This document shows, piece after piece, positions 32,333 through 40,874 of a stretch of 64,000 nucleotides of DNA. The notes beneath the pieces are model-generated. The model made no database searches and was not told the DNA's origin. It saw only the letters and a list, made by a program, of their open reading frames with translations. Every line of letters starts with the position of its first letter. Positions within the stretch are counted from its first letter, which is position 1. Source of the stretch: Candidatus Parcubacteria bacterium (GTDB taxonomy: Bacteria > Patescibacteriota > Saccharimonadia > Saccharimonadales > UBA4665); assembly GCA_023434325.1 (NCBI GenBank), contig JAEYSX010000003.1, positions 186,001 to 250,000 of the forward strand, in the 5' to 3' direction. A program made the position numbers and the translations under genes.

Positions 32333-32926
32333 ATGATAATTACGGCTATTAAGCAGCAAGTCAAACGCGCCGATCGCTACTCTATTTTTGTGGACGGTAA
32401 GTACGCGTTTAGTCTGAGTGAGTCGGGGTTGATCCAGAGTGGACTTGCCAGCGGCCGCGAGTTGACGGCTGCCGAGTTAAAGCAGCTAAAGAAGGACGCG
32501 GGGCTGGACAGGGCCTACTATAACGCGCTTCGTTATGTCTCGATGCGTGCCCGCAGCGAGTGGGAAATTGTGTCGTATTTGCAGCGCAAAGAGGTCGACA
32601 AAGACGCTGCGGCCGAGATTGTGCGTCGGCTCAAAGATCTTAACTTGCTAAGTGATTTGGACTTTGCGCGGAGCTGGGTTGCGAGCCGTCGTCAGCTCAA
32701 AAGCGTGAGCAAACGCCGCCTGCAGCAAGAGTTGCAGCAAAAGCGCGTGCCGAGCGATGTCATAGATCGGGTGCTTGCCGAAGATGAGACAGACGAGCGC
32801 CAAGCTCTGCGCGACCTCGTAGAGCGCAAGCGCGCCCGCTATCCCGACCAGCAGAAACTCATGGCCTACCTTGCCCGCCAAGGCTTTAGCTACGACGACA
32901 TCAAGCAAGTATTAAGCGAAGATTAA
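32333..32926 (+). CDS. recX: RecA regulator RecX
   Basis: A 197-aa protein composed of the three-helix RecX repeats, with YNALRYVSMRARSEWEIVSYLQRK, DLNLLSDLDFARSWVASRR and VDRVLAEDE-type signatures. RecX caps or disassembles RecA filaments. TACAAT (32319-32324) ends 8 nt before ATG 32333. It lies downstream of recA with four genes between. Confidence 0.88.
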   Translation: MIITAIKQQVKRADRYSIFVDGKYAFSLSESGLIQSGLASGRELTAAELKQLKKDAGLDRAYYNALRYVSMRARSEWEIVSYLQRKEVDKDAAAEIVRRLKDLNLLSDLDFARSWVASRRQLKSVSKRRLQQELQQKRVPSDVIDRVLAEDETDERQALRDLVERKRARYPDQQKLMAYLARQGFSYDDIKQVLSED

Positions 32927-33004
32927 AAATAGTTGTAAGCAATACTCTTGTGGAACGTTCCGTAAGAGCGTATGATCATGGTAAGATAGACAAGATTACA
33001 TAAT

Positions 33005-33328
33005 ATGTCAGAAAAATTTGAAGGTAACGACACGACAGAAGCGGTAGTACCGCTCAGCGTTGGACACAGTAGGCGCGTATCACCACGCCGGGAATCTCAA
33101 CGTTATGAAGAAAATTTGCTTACTCCCCAGGATTTGGAAGTATTAATGCGTCGTCCAAAAGACGCGGCGAATGAGACAGCATTGGATGGCTCGGAGGCAG
33201 TAAGTGCCGCGTTGGGGGGCGCTGCTCTTTTACCGACGAGCGAGGTGAACATAGGAGATCAACCTGGGCGGCACTCTAATACCTCTTTGGTCGACCCGCT
33301 TGGCCGTCCGAGATTTCCTTTAATTTAG
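33005..33328 (+). CDS. Hypothetical acidic protein
   Basis: A 107-aa polar, probably disordered protein with no hydrophobic segment and no recognised motif (SRRVSPRRESQRYEENLLTPQDLEVLMRR in the middle). It overlaps the convergent PRC-barrel gene by four bases. Coding status is supported by position only. Confidence 0.45.
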   Translation: MSEKFEGNDTTEAVVPLSVGHSRRVSPRRESQRYEENLLTPQDLEVLMRRPKDAANETALDGSEAVSAALGGAALLPTSEVNIGDQPGRHSNTSLVDPLGRPRFPLI

Positions 33329-33837
33329 GCCGGTACTGCCGCATGCGCCGGTACTTTGGCGCTTAGGTCGTGAACGACGATCTTTCTGTCGGTGATCTCT
33401 ACAATTTGTGTGCGGTCGACGCCTAGGTTGCTGCCGCCCAGGTTGCGGTATAGCGGCTTGGCGACGTATAGCTTTTTGATAAACATGCTCTTTGTCTCGG
33501 TAGAAAAATCGTTTACTTTGCCGATTTTTTGGCCGTCGCTTGTCTCGACCGCCTTACCAATAAGCTGAAAATTAATATTGATGACGGGTGCAAGACGCAC
33601 TAGCTCGCTTGTGTCTGTAAGTACATCGGCATCGTCGACGACTAACCCCTGGGGTAGTGAGTCGCGAATGTCTTGGCTGAGCAGCACAAGCTGTTGGCCG
33701 CGTTCGACCTTACACCAAAAACCCTCGATCTTGAGGTTGTTGGGGTTGATAATCGGCGTCGTCGCGAGTGCGACTTGGGTGCCGGTGCGAAGGCTCATAA
33801 CTGGCCGGTTAATAATCATTCCACTGAGTTGCAACAT
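33325..33837 (-). CDS. PRC-barrel domain protein
   Basis: A 170-aa protein with PRC-barrel-like beta segments in both halves (GMIINRPVMSLRTGTQVALA; QLIGKAVETSDGQKIGKVNDFSTETKSM). PRC-barrels occur in RimM and in photosynthetic and RNA-metabolism proteins; the role here is unknown. It is convergent with the small gene before it and divergent from tsaE. Confidence 0.7.
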   Translation of the reverse strand: MLQLSGMIINRPVMSLRTGTQVALATTPIINPNNLKIEGFWCKVERGQQLVLLSQDIRDSLPQGLVVDDADVLTDTSELVRLAPVININFQLIGKAVETSDGQKIGKVNDFSTETKSMFIKKLYVAKPLYRNLGGSNLGVDRTQIVEITDRKIVVHDLSAKVPAHAAVPA

Positions 33838-33943
33838 GGCTTTAGTATATCGCGCTTATGCAGCTAGACCAAAGTGTTTGATGCGCTGGCCGTATGTGCA
33901 AAAACTTGCTCTTACAGGTGTTTTCGCGGTACTATACGGGCGT

Positions 33944-34408
33944 ATGACAGATGTGACTAGGCAGATTTTATCCACGAGTTCCGAGCAGACCGAGCAGCTG
34001 GGCGAGCGTTTGGGCGCTGCGCTGCGTGGCGGCGAGGTAATCGAGCTGGTTAGCGATCTTGGCGGCGGCAAAACCACGCTGACGCGCGGCCTGGCCAAAG
34101 GTGCGCAAAGCGCAGACAAGGTCGCCAGTCCGACATTTACCGTCAGTAAAGTGTACGACAGTCCAAAGTTTCAGATTCATCACTTTGATTTCTATCGCTT
34201 AAGCGAGGCAGGGGTTGTTGCCGATGAGCTGGCCGAAATTGCAGGCGAGCCTGATATGGTCGTGGTGGTAGAGTGGGCAGACGTAGCGCATCATGTCTTG
34301 CCAGAGCGGCGCCTGACGATCCGCTTAACGCAAACGCCCGAGGGCAATCGCCAGATTGATGTTTCGGCTCACGAGTCGCTTAGTTACCTTATAGAGGCGC
34401 TACAGTAA
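33944..34408 (+). CDS. tsaE: tRNA t6A biosynthesis ATPase TsaE
   Basis: A 154-aa P-loop protein with SDLGGGKTTL (about 37-46), ASPTFTVSKVY and VVVEWADVAHHVLPE, all typical of TsaE (YjeE). It supports TsaBD in making N6-threonylcarbamoyladenosine at tRNA position 37. ATG 33944 is preferred to the longer frame, which would read back into the PRC gene. A TATACG box ends 5 nt before it. It overlaps tsaB by one base. Confidence 0.9.
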   Translation: MTDVTRQILSTSSEQTEQLGERLGAALRGGEVIELVSDLGGGKTTLTRGLAKGAQSADKVASPTFTVSKVYDSPKFQIHHFDFYRLSEAGVVADELAEIAGEPDMVVVVEWADVAHHVLPERRLTIRLTQTPEGNRQIDVSAHESLSYLIEALQ

Positions 34409-34797
34409 TGCTGATTTTAACGATTCGCACCGATAATCCCGAGGCCGAGCTCGGCTTGTATCAGGACGAGACGCAGCTGGCGTACGAGGTGTGGCATGCT
34501 CACCGCGAGCTTTCTGACACTATCCACAAAAAGATCAAGGCGCTGCTGGAGTCGCAGCAAAAAGACCTAAGAGACATAGAGGGAATTGTGTGCTTTCAGG
34601 GGCCGGGTAGCTTTACCGGGCTGCGTATCGGTCTTACGGTTGCCGACGCGTTGGCGTACGGGCTAGATGTTCCTATTGTTGCTACTCAAGACGACTGGAT
34701 CGAGCAAGGCATCGCGCGCCTCAAATCGGGCAAAAACGACCGCATCGCGCTGCCGCATTACGGCGCCCCGGTACACATTACCCAGCAAAAGAAATAA
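34408..34797 (+). CDS. tsaB: TsaB-like protein, N-terminal lobe only
   Basis: A 129-aa protein matching the N-terminal ASKHA lobe of TsaB: LTIRTDNPEAELGLY, HRELSDTIHKKIKALL and GIVCFQGPGSFTGLRIGLTVADALAYG. Normal TsaB is about 220-230 aa, so the second lobe is absent. The ATP-binding partner TsaD is not in the window. TsaB dimerises with TsaD through the first lobe, so the short form may still work. Confidence 0.8.
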   Translation: MLILTIRTDNPEAELGLYQDETQLAYEVWHAHRELSDTIHKKIKALLESQQKDLRDIEGIVCFQGPGSFTGLRIGLTVADALAYGLDVPIVATQDDWIEQGIARLKSGKNDRIALPHYGAPVHITQQKK

Positions 34798-34817
34798 TTT
34801 TGCCCGCGCGCAGAATA

Positions 34818-34847
34818 TTGACCGCCCGGAAGTTAGCGGAGTATACT
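34818..34847 (+). promoter_or_regulatory. Promoter of rny
   Basis: TTGACC (34818-34823), an 18-nt spacer and TATACT (34842-34847) form a good promoter. It predicts a leader of about 130 nt before the rny ATG, in which AAAGGG serves as ribosome-binding site. No riboswitch is recognised in the leader. Confidence 0.65.
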
Positions 34848-34984
34848 CCTACATAAGGATTTGCATTAAGTGTCTAGCGGTCCTGTTACAAAAATTTCTA
34901 AACTTTCGAATTTCAGAACGGTTGTTAGCTAGAGAAGTGATAGCGATTGCTGGCGTTGTTCTGCTCCGATAGAAAGGGTATCTT

Positions 34985-36499
34985 ATGGATCCAATTACAT
35001 TAGTGTTGGCAGCACTAGGTGTTGCTGCTGGTTATGGCGCAAATACGGTCGTCACAAAGAAGCGGGTGGGATCGGCACAGGACCAGGCCGAAAAAGAACT
35101 GTCCAAGGCTAAAAAAGAGGCGTCTCGCATTAAGGATGACGCCCGCGAAGAGGCCGCACGTCTGATCGACGAAGGCCGCAAAGAAGAGCAAACGCGTCGC
35201 CGCGAGCTTAAGACGATTGAGCAGCGCTTGGTTTCGCGCGAGGACACACTCGACAAAAAGCTTGACGAGCTAGACAAGCGCACCGAAAAACTCCGTACTG
35301 CCGAGGCCGAGGTAGAGGAACTCAAAGAAGAAATCCGCGCCATCCGCGTTCGTCAGCAAGAAAAGCTAGAGAAGGTCGCCAAGCTCACCAAAGAAGAAGC
35401 CGCCGAGAAGCTTTTGCAAATGACCGAGCGCGACATTAAGCACGACTTGATGGGGCTGGTATCGAAGCTGCAAAACGAAGCTCGCGACAACGCCGAAGAA
35501 AAGGCCGGATTGATTATCGCTAGCGCCATGGAGCGCATGGCCAGCGAGGTTACCGCAGAGCGCACCGTTACCAGCATGAAGCTCGAAGACGAGGAAATGA
35601 AGGGCCGCATTATCGGCAAAGAAGGCCGAAACATTCAGGCGTTGCAGCGCGCCACCGGCGTTGACATCATGGTCGACGACACACCCGGCTACATCGTGTT
35701 TAGCAGCTTTGACCCAGTTCGCCGCGAGGTTGCCCGCCGCACACTCGAGATGCTGATGAAGGACGGCCGAATCCACCCCGGCCGTATCGAAGAAGTCGTG
35801 GACAAAGCGCAAAAGGCAGTCGAAAAAGACGTCGTACGTGCCGGCGAGGACGCTGCCCGCGAAGTCGGCGTGATCGGTATTCCCAAAGAAATCCTGCACC
35901 TGCTGGGCGAGCTTAAGTACCGCACCAGCTACGGTCAGAACGTCCTTAAGCACTCCACCGAGATGGCACACATCGCCGGTATTATCGCCGAGGAAATTGG
36001 CGCCAACGTCAAGATTGCCAAGTACGCCGCCCTGGTGCACGACATTGGCAAAGCCCTCACCCACAAGATGGAGGGCAAGCACCACCATATCTCTGGCGAA
36101 ATCTTACGCAAGTACGGTGCGCCCGAGGCTGTGGCACTGGCTGCCGAGCAGCATCACGACGACGTCGACGCAACCTCTGTAGAGGCTCTGATCGTCCGTG
36201 TTGTCGATGCTATCAGCGCATCTCGCCCCGGCGCCCGCAACATCTCGGCCGAGAACTTTGCCGAGCGCATGAAGGAGCTCGAAAACGTTGCCAACAGCTT
36301 TAACGGCATCGAAAAGTCCTACGCAATCAGCGCCGGCCGCGAAGTCCGTGTGTTTGTAAAACCGCAGAGCATCGACGACCTGGCGGCCATTAAGCTGGCC
36401 CGCGACATCGCGACCAAGATCGAAAGCACCATGCAGTACCCCGGCACCATCAAGGTAAACGTCATTCGCGAAACCCGCGCCATAGAGTTCGCCAAATAG
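34985..36499 (+). CDS. rny: Ribonuclease Y
   Basis: A 504-aa endoribonuclease of standard build: an N-terminal membrane helix (LVLAALGVAAGYGANTVV), a long charged coiled coil (residues ~25-190), a KH domain (MKGRIIGKEGRNIQALQRATGVDIMVDD) and an HD domain (HDIGKALTHKMEGKHHHISGEIL). It starts mRNA decay at the membrane. A CYTH gene and ymdB follow; rny-ymdB linkage is common in Firmicutes and other bacteria. Confidence 0.95.
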   Translation: MDPITLVLAALGVAAGYGANTVVTKKRVGSAQDQAEKELSKAKKEASRIKDDAREEAARLIDEGRKEEQTRRRELKTIEQRLVSREDTLDKKLDELDKRTEKLRTAEAEVEELKEEIRAIRVRQQEKLEKVAKLTKEEAAEKLLQMTERDIKHDLMGLVSKLQNEARDNAEEKAGLIIASAMERMASEVTAERTVTSMKLEDEEMKGRIIGKEGRNIQALQRATGVDIMVDDTPGYIVFSSFDPVRREVARRTLEMLMKDGRIHPGRIEEVVDKAQKAVEKDVVRAGEDAAREVGVIGIPKEILHLLGELKYRTSYGQNVLKHSTEMAHIAGIIAEEIGANVKIAKYAALVHDIGKALTHKMEGKHHHISGEILRKYGAPEAVALAAEQHHDDVDATSVEALIVRVVDAISASRPGARNISAENFAERMKELENVANSFNGIEKSYAISAGREVRVFVKPQSIDDLAAIKLARDIATKIESTMQYPGTIKVNVIRETRAIEFAK

Positions 36500-36530
36500 C
36501 AGGAAGGCTCACGTCAGTTACAATAGACGT

Positions 36531-37139
36531 ATGATCAAGGCCGTATTGTTTGATTATTTTGGAGTGTTGACCGAGGGCGGCGCGTCGCTGCGCGGTGTGT
36601 TTGCCGAGGCGTACGGTGTGAGTAAAGGCCATCTGCAGTATGACTGGCCGATGAGCATGCAAGCGCTGAAAGGGCAGGTTGCCGACGAGGATTTTATTGC
36701 CGGGGTTAATGCGCTCAACGCCGATACCGAGCCTGTTACTCGACAGGATTTAGAGGTACGCGGGGATCATCCAAGAACAAGTAAGACGGTGTACGAACTG
36801 GCCGAAAAGCTGCGCGGGCAAGGGGTAAAAACCGGAATCGTGTCCAACACGCTGCGGACCATGGCGGATAGTTTGCGCCAAAACGGCCTGTACGACGGCT
36901 TTAGTCCGCTTTTGCTGTCTTGCGAGGTTAGTATTGCCAAGCCCGATAGCGCGTTGTACCGAATGGCTGTAGACGAACTGGGTGTTGATCCGTCCGAGAT
37001 TGTATTTATTGACGACGCGCCAGCGAATCTGGAACCTGCAAAAAAGCTGGGCATGCACGTCATTTTGGCCAAAGACCCAGAGCAGATCGTCCAAGATACC
37101 AAGCAACTGATATTCAAAGAAAATGGAGTAAACCTGTGA
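36531..37139 (+). CDS. HAD-superfamily hydrolase with altered motif I
   Basis: A 202-aa HAD protein (YihX-like). Motif I reads LFDYFGVL, so the nucleophile Asp8 is present but the usual second Asp is Phe10. Motif II is IVSNT, and the final motif FIDDAPANLEPAKKLGM is intact. TACAAT (36519-36524) ends 6 nt before ATG. The start of the CYTH gene overlaps its end. The substrate is unknown. Confidence 0.78.
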   Translation: MIKAVLFDYFGVLTEGGASLRGVFAEAYGVSKGHLQYDWPMSMQALKGQVADEDFIAGVNALNADTEPVTRQDLEVRGDHPRTSKTVYELAEKLRGQGVKTGIVSNTLRTMADSLRQNGLYDGFSPLLLSCEVSIAKPDSALYRMAVDELGVDPSEIVFIDDAPANLEPAKKLGMHVILAKDPEQIVQDTKQLIFKENGVNL

Positions 37140-37732
37140 AACCCGAGATAGAAGCCAAATTTTTAGATGTCGATCATGATGCCCTGCGCGCGAGGCTCAA
37201 AGAAATCGGCGCCGAGTGCGTGCAGCCGATGCGCCTGATGAAGCGCAAAGGCTATGATTTTCCCGGCGACCGCCTGCGCAACGAAAAGCGCGGCTGGGTG
37301 CGTGTCCGCGACGAGGGCGATAAAATCACCATGTCGTACAAGCAGTTGAATAACCGCGAGTTGGACGGAACGCACGAAGTCGGCTTTGCGGTTGATAATT
37401 TTGACGCTGCCGGAGCCTTTTTAACAGAGCTAGGCTTAGCGCAGAACTCGTACATAGAGAATAAGCGCGAAAGCTGGCGCCTGGGCGAGACCGAAATTGA
37501 GCTGGACGTGTGGCCGTGGGTCAAGCCATACCTCGAGATGGAGGGTCCAGACGAGGCAACGTTGAGAGATGTGGCCGCTAGACTGGGGTTGGACTGGGGT
37601 AAGGTTTGCCATGGCAGTGTCGAGATCGTGTATCGGGGCGAATACGACATCGTCGACCGCGACTTTAACAGCCTCTCGGTCGTTACTTTTGAGGAGCCGG
37701 TACCAGAGCAGCTAGAGAAGAGGCGAAAATAA
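37136..37732 (+). CDS. CYTH-domain protein (class IV cyclase/triphosphatase family)
   Basis: A 198-aa protein starting with the CYTH signature ExExK (Glu4, Glu6, Lys8 in KPEIEAKF), followed by WVRVRDEGDKITMSYKQ and KRESWRLGETEIELDVWPWVKPYLEMEG. CYTH enzymes act on triphosphorylated substrates (thiamine triphosphate, tripolyphosphate) or make cAMP. The start is GTG, overlapping the HAD gene. The exact reaction is not predictable. Confidence 0.82.
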   Translation: MKPEIEAKFLDVDHDALRARLKEIGAECVQPMRLMKRKGYDFPGDRLRNEKRGWVRVRDEGDKITMSYKQLNNRELDGTHEVGFAVDNFDAAGAFLTELGLAQNSYIENKRESWRLGETEIELDVWPWVKPYLEMEGPDEATLRDVAARLGLDWGKVCHGSVEIVYRGEYDIVDRDFNSLSVVTFEEPVPEQLEKRRK

Positions 37733-38529
37733 TGAATATACTCTACGTCGGCGATGTGATGGGCGAGCCGGGTCTTAAGGTAGTCGAGCAAGTGCTGCCG
37801 GGTTTGCGCCGCGAGCACGACATCGATTTGGTAATCGCGCAGGCCGAGAATCTGAGTGACGGCAAGGGCGTGCGTGTTAAAGATTTTGAGCGGCTGCAAG
37901 CTGCCGGCGTAGATTTTTGTACCGGCGGCAACCACACGTTTTTTCGGAATGAGATCTTTCCGATGCTGCGCGACCCCCAGTCGCCAATTATCCGCCCAGC
38001 CAATTATCCGTCCGACTCGCCAGGGCTAGGGCATAAGTACGTCAACACGCATAAGGGCAAGGTGCTGGTTATTAGCTTGCTTGGGCATATTGTAGGCAAG
38101 GATGCTAACGTGCCTGTGAATAATCCGTTGGCAGTCGTAGACAAGATCCTAGAGGACGAGTCCATGGTGACGCGTGCCGCGACAATCGTTAACTTTCATG
38201 GCGACTACAGTAGCGAAAAGCGTATCATAGGCTATTATCTGGATGGACGCGTTACGGCTGTAATCGGTGATCACTGGCATGTGCCTACGGGCGACGCCGA
38301 TGTTTTGCCCAAAGGCACGGCGCATATGACTGACGCCGGCATGTGCGGTTCGCTGGATTCGTCGCTGGGCGTTAAGCTCGACACGCTGATACCGCGCTGG
38401 CGCGACGGCAAAGTTACCCGCAACGAGCTAGAAACCGACGGCCGCATGCAGTTTAACGCGCTGCTCATCGACGCCGACACTAGGCTAGGTTTGGCGCGCA
38501 GTGCTCGGGCAATTCAGCAGATATTGTAA
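37732..38529 (+). CDS. ymdB: YmdB-type metallophosphoesterase
   Basis: A 265-aa member of the TIGR00282 family. It has the metal ligands in NILYVGDVMGEPG, a glutamate-rich loop AQAENLSDGKGV, the TGGNHTF motif and the HWHVPTGDADVLPKGTAHMTDAGMCG motif. The family includes B. subtilis YmdB, a cyclic-nucleotide phosphodiesterase. It overlaps the CYTH gene by one base and follows rny in the same direction. Its possible link to cyclic nucleotides fits the CYTH neighbour. Confidence 0.88.
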   Translation: MNILYVGDVMGEPGLKVVEQVLPGLRREHDIDLVIAQAENLSDGKGVRVKDFERLQAAGVDFCTGGNHTFFRNEIFPMLRDPQSPIIRPANYPSDSPGLGHKYVNTHKGKVLVISLLGHIVGKDANVPVNNPLAVVDKILEDESMVTRAATIVNFHGDYSSEKRIIGYYLDGRVTAVIGDHWHVPTGDADVLPKGTAHMTDAGMCGSLDSSLGVKLDTLIPRWRDGKVTRNELETDGRMQFNALLIDADTRLGLARSARAIQQIL

Positions 38530-38577
38530 TGCGCCTCTGGTAATCTTCTCTGTTGTCTGGTACAATCGTGGAGTATT

Positions 38578-38654
38578 CGGGGTGTGGCGCAGTTGGCTAG
38601 CGCGCGCGGTTTGGGACCGCGAGGTCGAAGGTTCGAGTCCTTTCACCCCGACCA
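38578..38654 (+). tRNA. tRNA-Pro (anticodon TGG)
   Basis: A complete cloverleaf with acceptor CGGGGTG/CACCCCG, anticodon stem CGCGG/CCGCG around TTTGGGA, T loop TTCGAGT and an encoded CCA. TACAAT is at 38561-38566 upstream. Confidence 0.97.
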
Positions 38655-38658
38655 CAAA

Positions 38659-38689
38659 AAATGACCGTTCATGCAACGGTCATTTTTTT
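38659..38689 (+). terminator. Terminator after tRNA-Pro
   Basis: A perfect 9-bp stem (ATGACCGTT/AACGGTCAT) with a 5-nt loop followed by seven T residues. Confidence 0.85.
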
Positions 38690-38899
38690 CATCTCCGGCA
38701 CTCTCATAAAGGATAGTCCGGCCGTTATCGACTGAAACGAAGAAGCGTAAAAGCCGGTTTATCGGTTTAATTGTTATTGCACTTGCGATGTTAGTCATAC
38801 ATACATGATGACACAAAAAAAGTGAGTTATTAGAGTGGTCGAATGGAATATATGATAAGCGATGATTGCAAAATACTCGATAAGAGCTGCGATTAGTGG

Positions 38900-39469
38900 T
38901 TAAGCAAGCGAAGCCACTGTTTCGTAGAAGTGATCAAAAGATTTGGATTTTTTTCGAGCCGTATCGACATCCATGTTGTTTGCCATTCTGATTGTATCTG
39001 ACGGGATATACTGAGCCCTCCCTTTGGATTCCTTGGTGATATATGACTTCAATTTATCCTTGGGATTGTGTATGTCGTCAACATTCGATTCAGAAATTCG
39101 CAGTGAAGTTGATGATAAGCCACTGTAAGTACTTGCTACGCTGTTAATGTCACTTAAGAACCACGCTTCTAGCTCTTCCACAGCAATACATATTTTGTAC
39201 TTTGAGCTAATGGGTGTAGAGTCATACGCCTCCCGTAGCGATTTGACGATCGCATTTACGTCCCCCCCATCAGAGTCCCTTACGATCAGTACGGTCTCAC
39301 AGTTGAAGTTGAATACCTTGCTTGCGAGAAGTTTCTTTTGATGTATGATCGCATCTTTTCCATATCTATGCGCTGGAATTATTACGGTGTCATCGCCCAG
39401 TATTTTTTTAACTATTATACTGAGCGCCTCGCAATCATATTTGTCTTCAGATATTATTCCTATAATCAC
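38900..39469 (-). CDS. DUF4276-like TOPRIM-type protein, partner of AAA ATPase
   Basis: A 189-aa protein with a TOPRIM-like pattern: an early acidic residue (IISEDKYDCEAL, Glu8), a DSDGGD motif (65-70) and the family-typical EELEAWFLSD (98-107). It lies 2 nt downstream of an OLD/AAA15-like ATPase, the combination found in several phage-defence pairs in which the TOPRIM partner is a nuclease released or activated by the ATPase. The region is clearly more AT-rich than the rest of the window. The 210 nt between it and tRNA-Pro hold no recognised gene. Confidence 0.68.
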   Translation of the reverse strand: MIIGIISEDKYDCEALSIIVKKILGDDTVIIPAHRYGKDAIIHQKKLLASKVFNFNCETVLIVRDSDGGDVNAIVKSLREAYDSTPISSKYKICIAVEELEAWFLSDINSVASTYSGLSSTSLRISESNVDDIHNPKDKLKSYITKESKGRAQYIPSDTIRMANNMDVDTARKKSKSFDHFYETVASLA

Positions 39470-39471
39470 AG

Positions 39472-40638
39472 CTAATCGCCTAATAGAAACTCTCCAAGCG
39501 TACCGCCATCCATCAGATATTTTCTGAGTGACTCTAAACTGCCACGGCTGAATTTATCGTTCACGCTTTGCGCTTCAATCCCATCTTTCCCTCTGCTAAC
39601 AAGCGTGATATCGTCAAGTTCCAGCATATTCACAATTTTTTCGGAATGTGTGCTGAGAATGACATGGCAATGTTTTGCTGTTTCTTTGACGAGTTCAATA
39701 ACATCGGATAATAGATTGACGTGGATTGAGAGCTCAGGCTCCTCTATAATCAGTACCTTAGATTGACTATTCATAATATAGAATATCAAGGCGAGGACTC
39801 TAAAGGTTCCTTCAGAAAGCTGGTTGCTATAGAGTTTGTTCCCGCCAATTGAGAAGATGGGTACAACCAGGTCACGACTTTCCTCAACTGTAGTGAGCTT
39901 ACCGTTCTTATATGCTTTTACGCTACTCTTTGGGACGGTGATGCTGTTGAATTCAATATCGTCGATCAAACCTGACCCAGTTCTCGAGACTACACCTCTG
40001 TATCTTTCGAAGCCGTTAGGGTTGCTGCCTCTTAATTCATACAAGTCTAAAAGAAATTTCCTATTCGCTTTCCCATAACGGCTGCGAACTCCGCTGTATG
40101 CTCTAGGTGATACGTCAAGAATAGTATCGTTTTCGCCGCCGTGTAGGAAATCGGTTGTTTGTACGGAGGTCACATCGTTAATGAAGTCTTTGACTTCTAC
40201 CATCTTTTCGAATACAGCATGTTGTTTCGAGGCTAGACGGGGCTTGATTTCATCAACTAATACGCGGTTTACATAAAAGTAGTAATCAAAGTCGCTGTAG
40301 GGTACAGGCGTGCCGCCACCTACTGATAAACTGTAACTTATATGTCTTGGGTTTGTTGGAATTGAGTTTTTGTCAAAATAGACTTTGACGTGAAGTGTAT
40401 GGGTTTGCTCCTTGTCTTCAATTTCCGCTGTAACTGACGAAATGTCATAATCTTTTGTTCCATAGTCATCAGATCTATTCGGAATTACGTCATGAATACT
40501 AAGGAATGAAAGTGCGCTCAGTAGAGTTGTTTTGCCTGATCCATTTTTACCAAGCAACACCGTTAGTTTATCATTGATCTGGATTGTGACGTCGCGGCAT
40601 AGTTTATAGTTCTCAATTCTGACGTTTTTCAATCGCAT
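39472..40638 (-). CDS. AAA ATPase of the OLD/AAA15 class
   Basis: A 388-aa ABC-like ATPase: Walker A GKNGSGKTT (30-38), a long middle insertion, signature LSEGT (274-278), Walker B VLIIEEPE (295-302) and switch ILSTHS (327-332). ATG 40638 is chosen because TATAAT (minus strand, 40646-40651) overlaps the earlier ATG and ends 7 nt before this one. With the downstream DUF4276-like gene it forms a two-gene unit resembling abortive-infection or restriction systems. The 235 nt upstream contain no credible gene. Confidence 0.78.
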   Translation of the reverse strand: MRLKNVRIENYKLCRDVTIQINDKLTVLLGKNGSGKTTLLSALSFLSIHDVIPNRSDDYGTKDYDISSVTAEIEDKEQTHTLHVKVYFDKNSIPTNPRHISYSLSVGGGTPVPYSDFDYYFYVNRVLVDEIKPRLASKQHAVFEKMVEVKDFINDVTSVQTTDFLHGGENDTILDVSPRAYSGVRSRYGKANRKFLLDLYELRGSNPNGFERYRGVVSRTGSGLIDDIEFNSITVPKSSVKAYKNGKLTTVEESRDLVVPIFSIGGNKLYSNQLSEGTFRVLALIFYIMNSQSKVLIIEEPELSIHVNLLSDVIELVKETAKHCHVILSTHSEKIVNMLELDDITLVSRGKDGIEAQSVNDKFSRGSLESLRKYLMDGGTLGEFLLGD

Positions 40639-40874
40639 AGGTACCATTATATTAAATCAGATTGCAGATGACAGCAATTACTTCAATGGTAAGTCAAGAA
40701 GTAGGTCGCAGGTTGTTTTACTGTATCCGAGCATTTATTTTAGCTAGAGTACTGATGTCGATTCCTCAGGGCGTCCGAAGTCGTGGTAGTAAGTTATCGG
40801 TGGGGTGGGTGAAGGTTGGCTCGCATGGCAACGTACGGATTCCACTTACATCGATTCTAAGTCGTCCGTATAAT

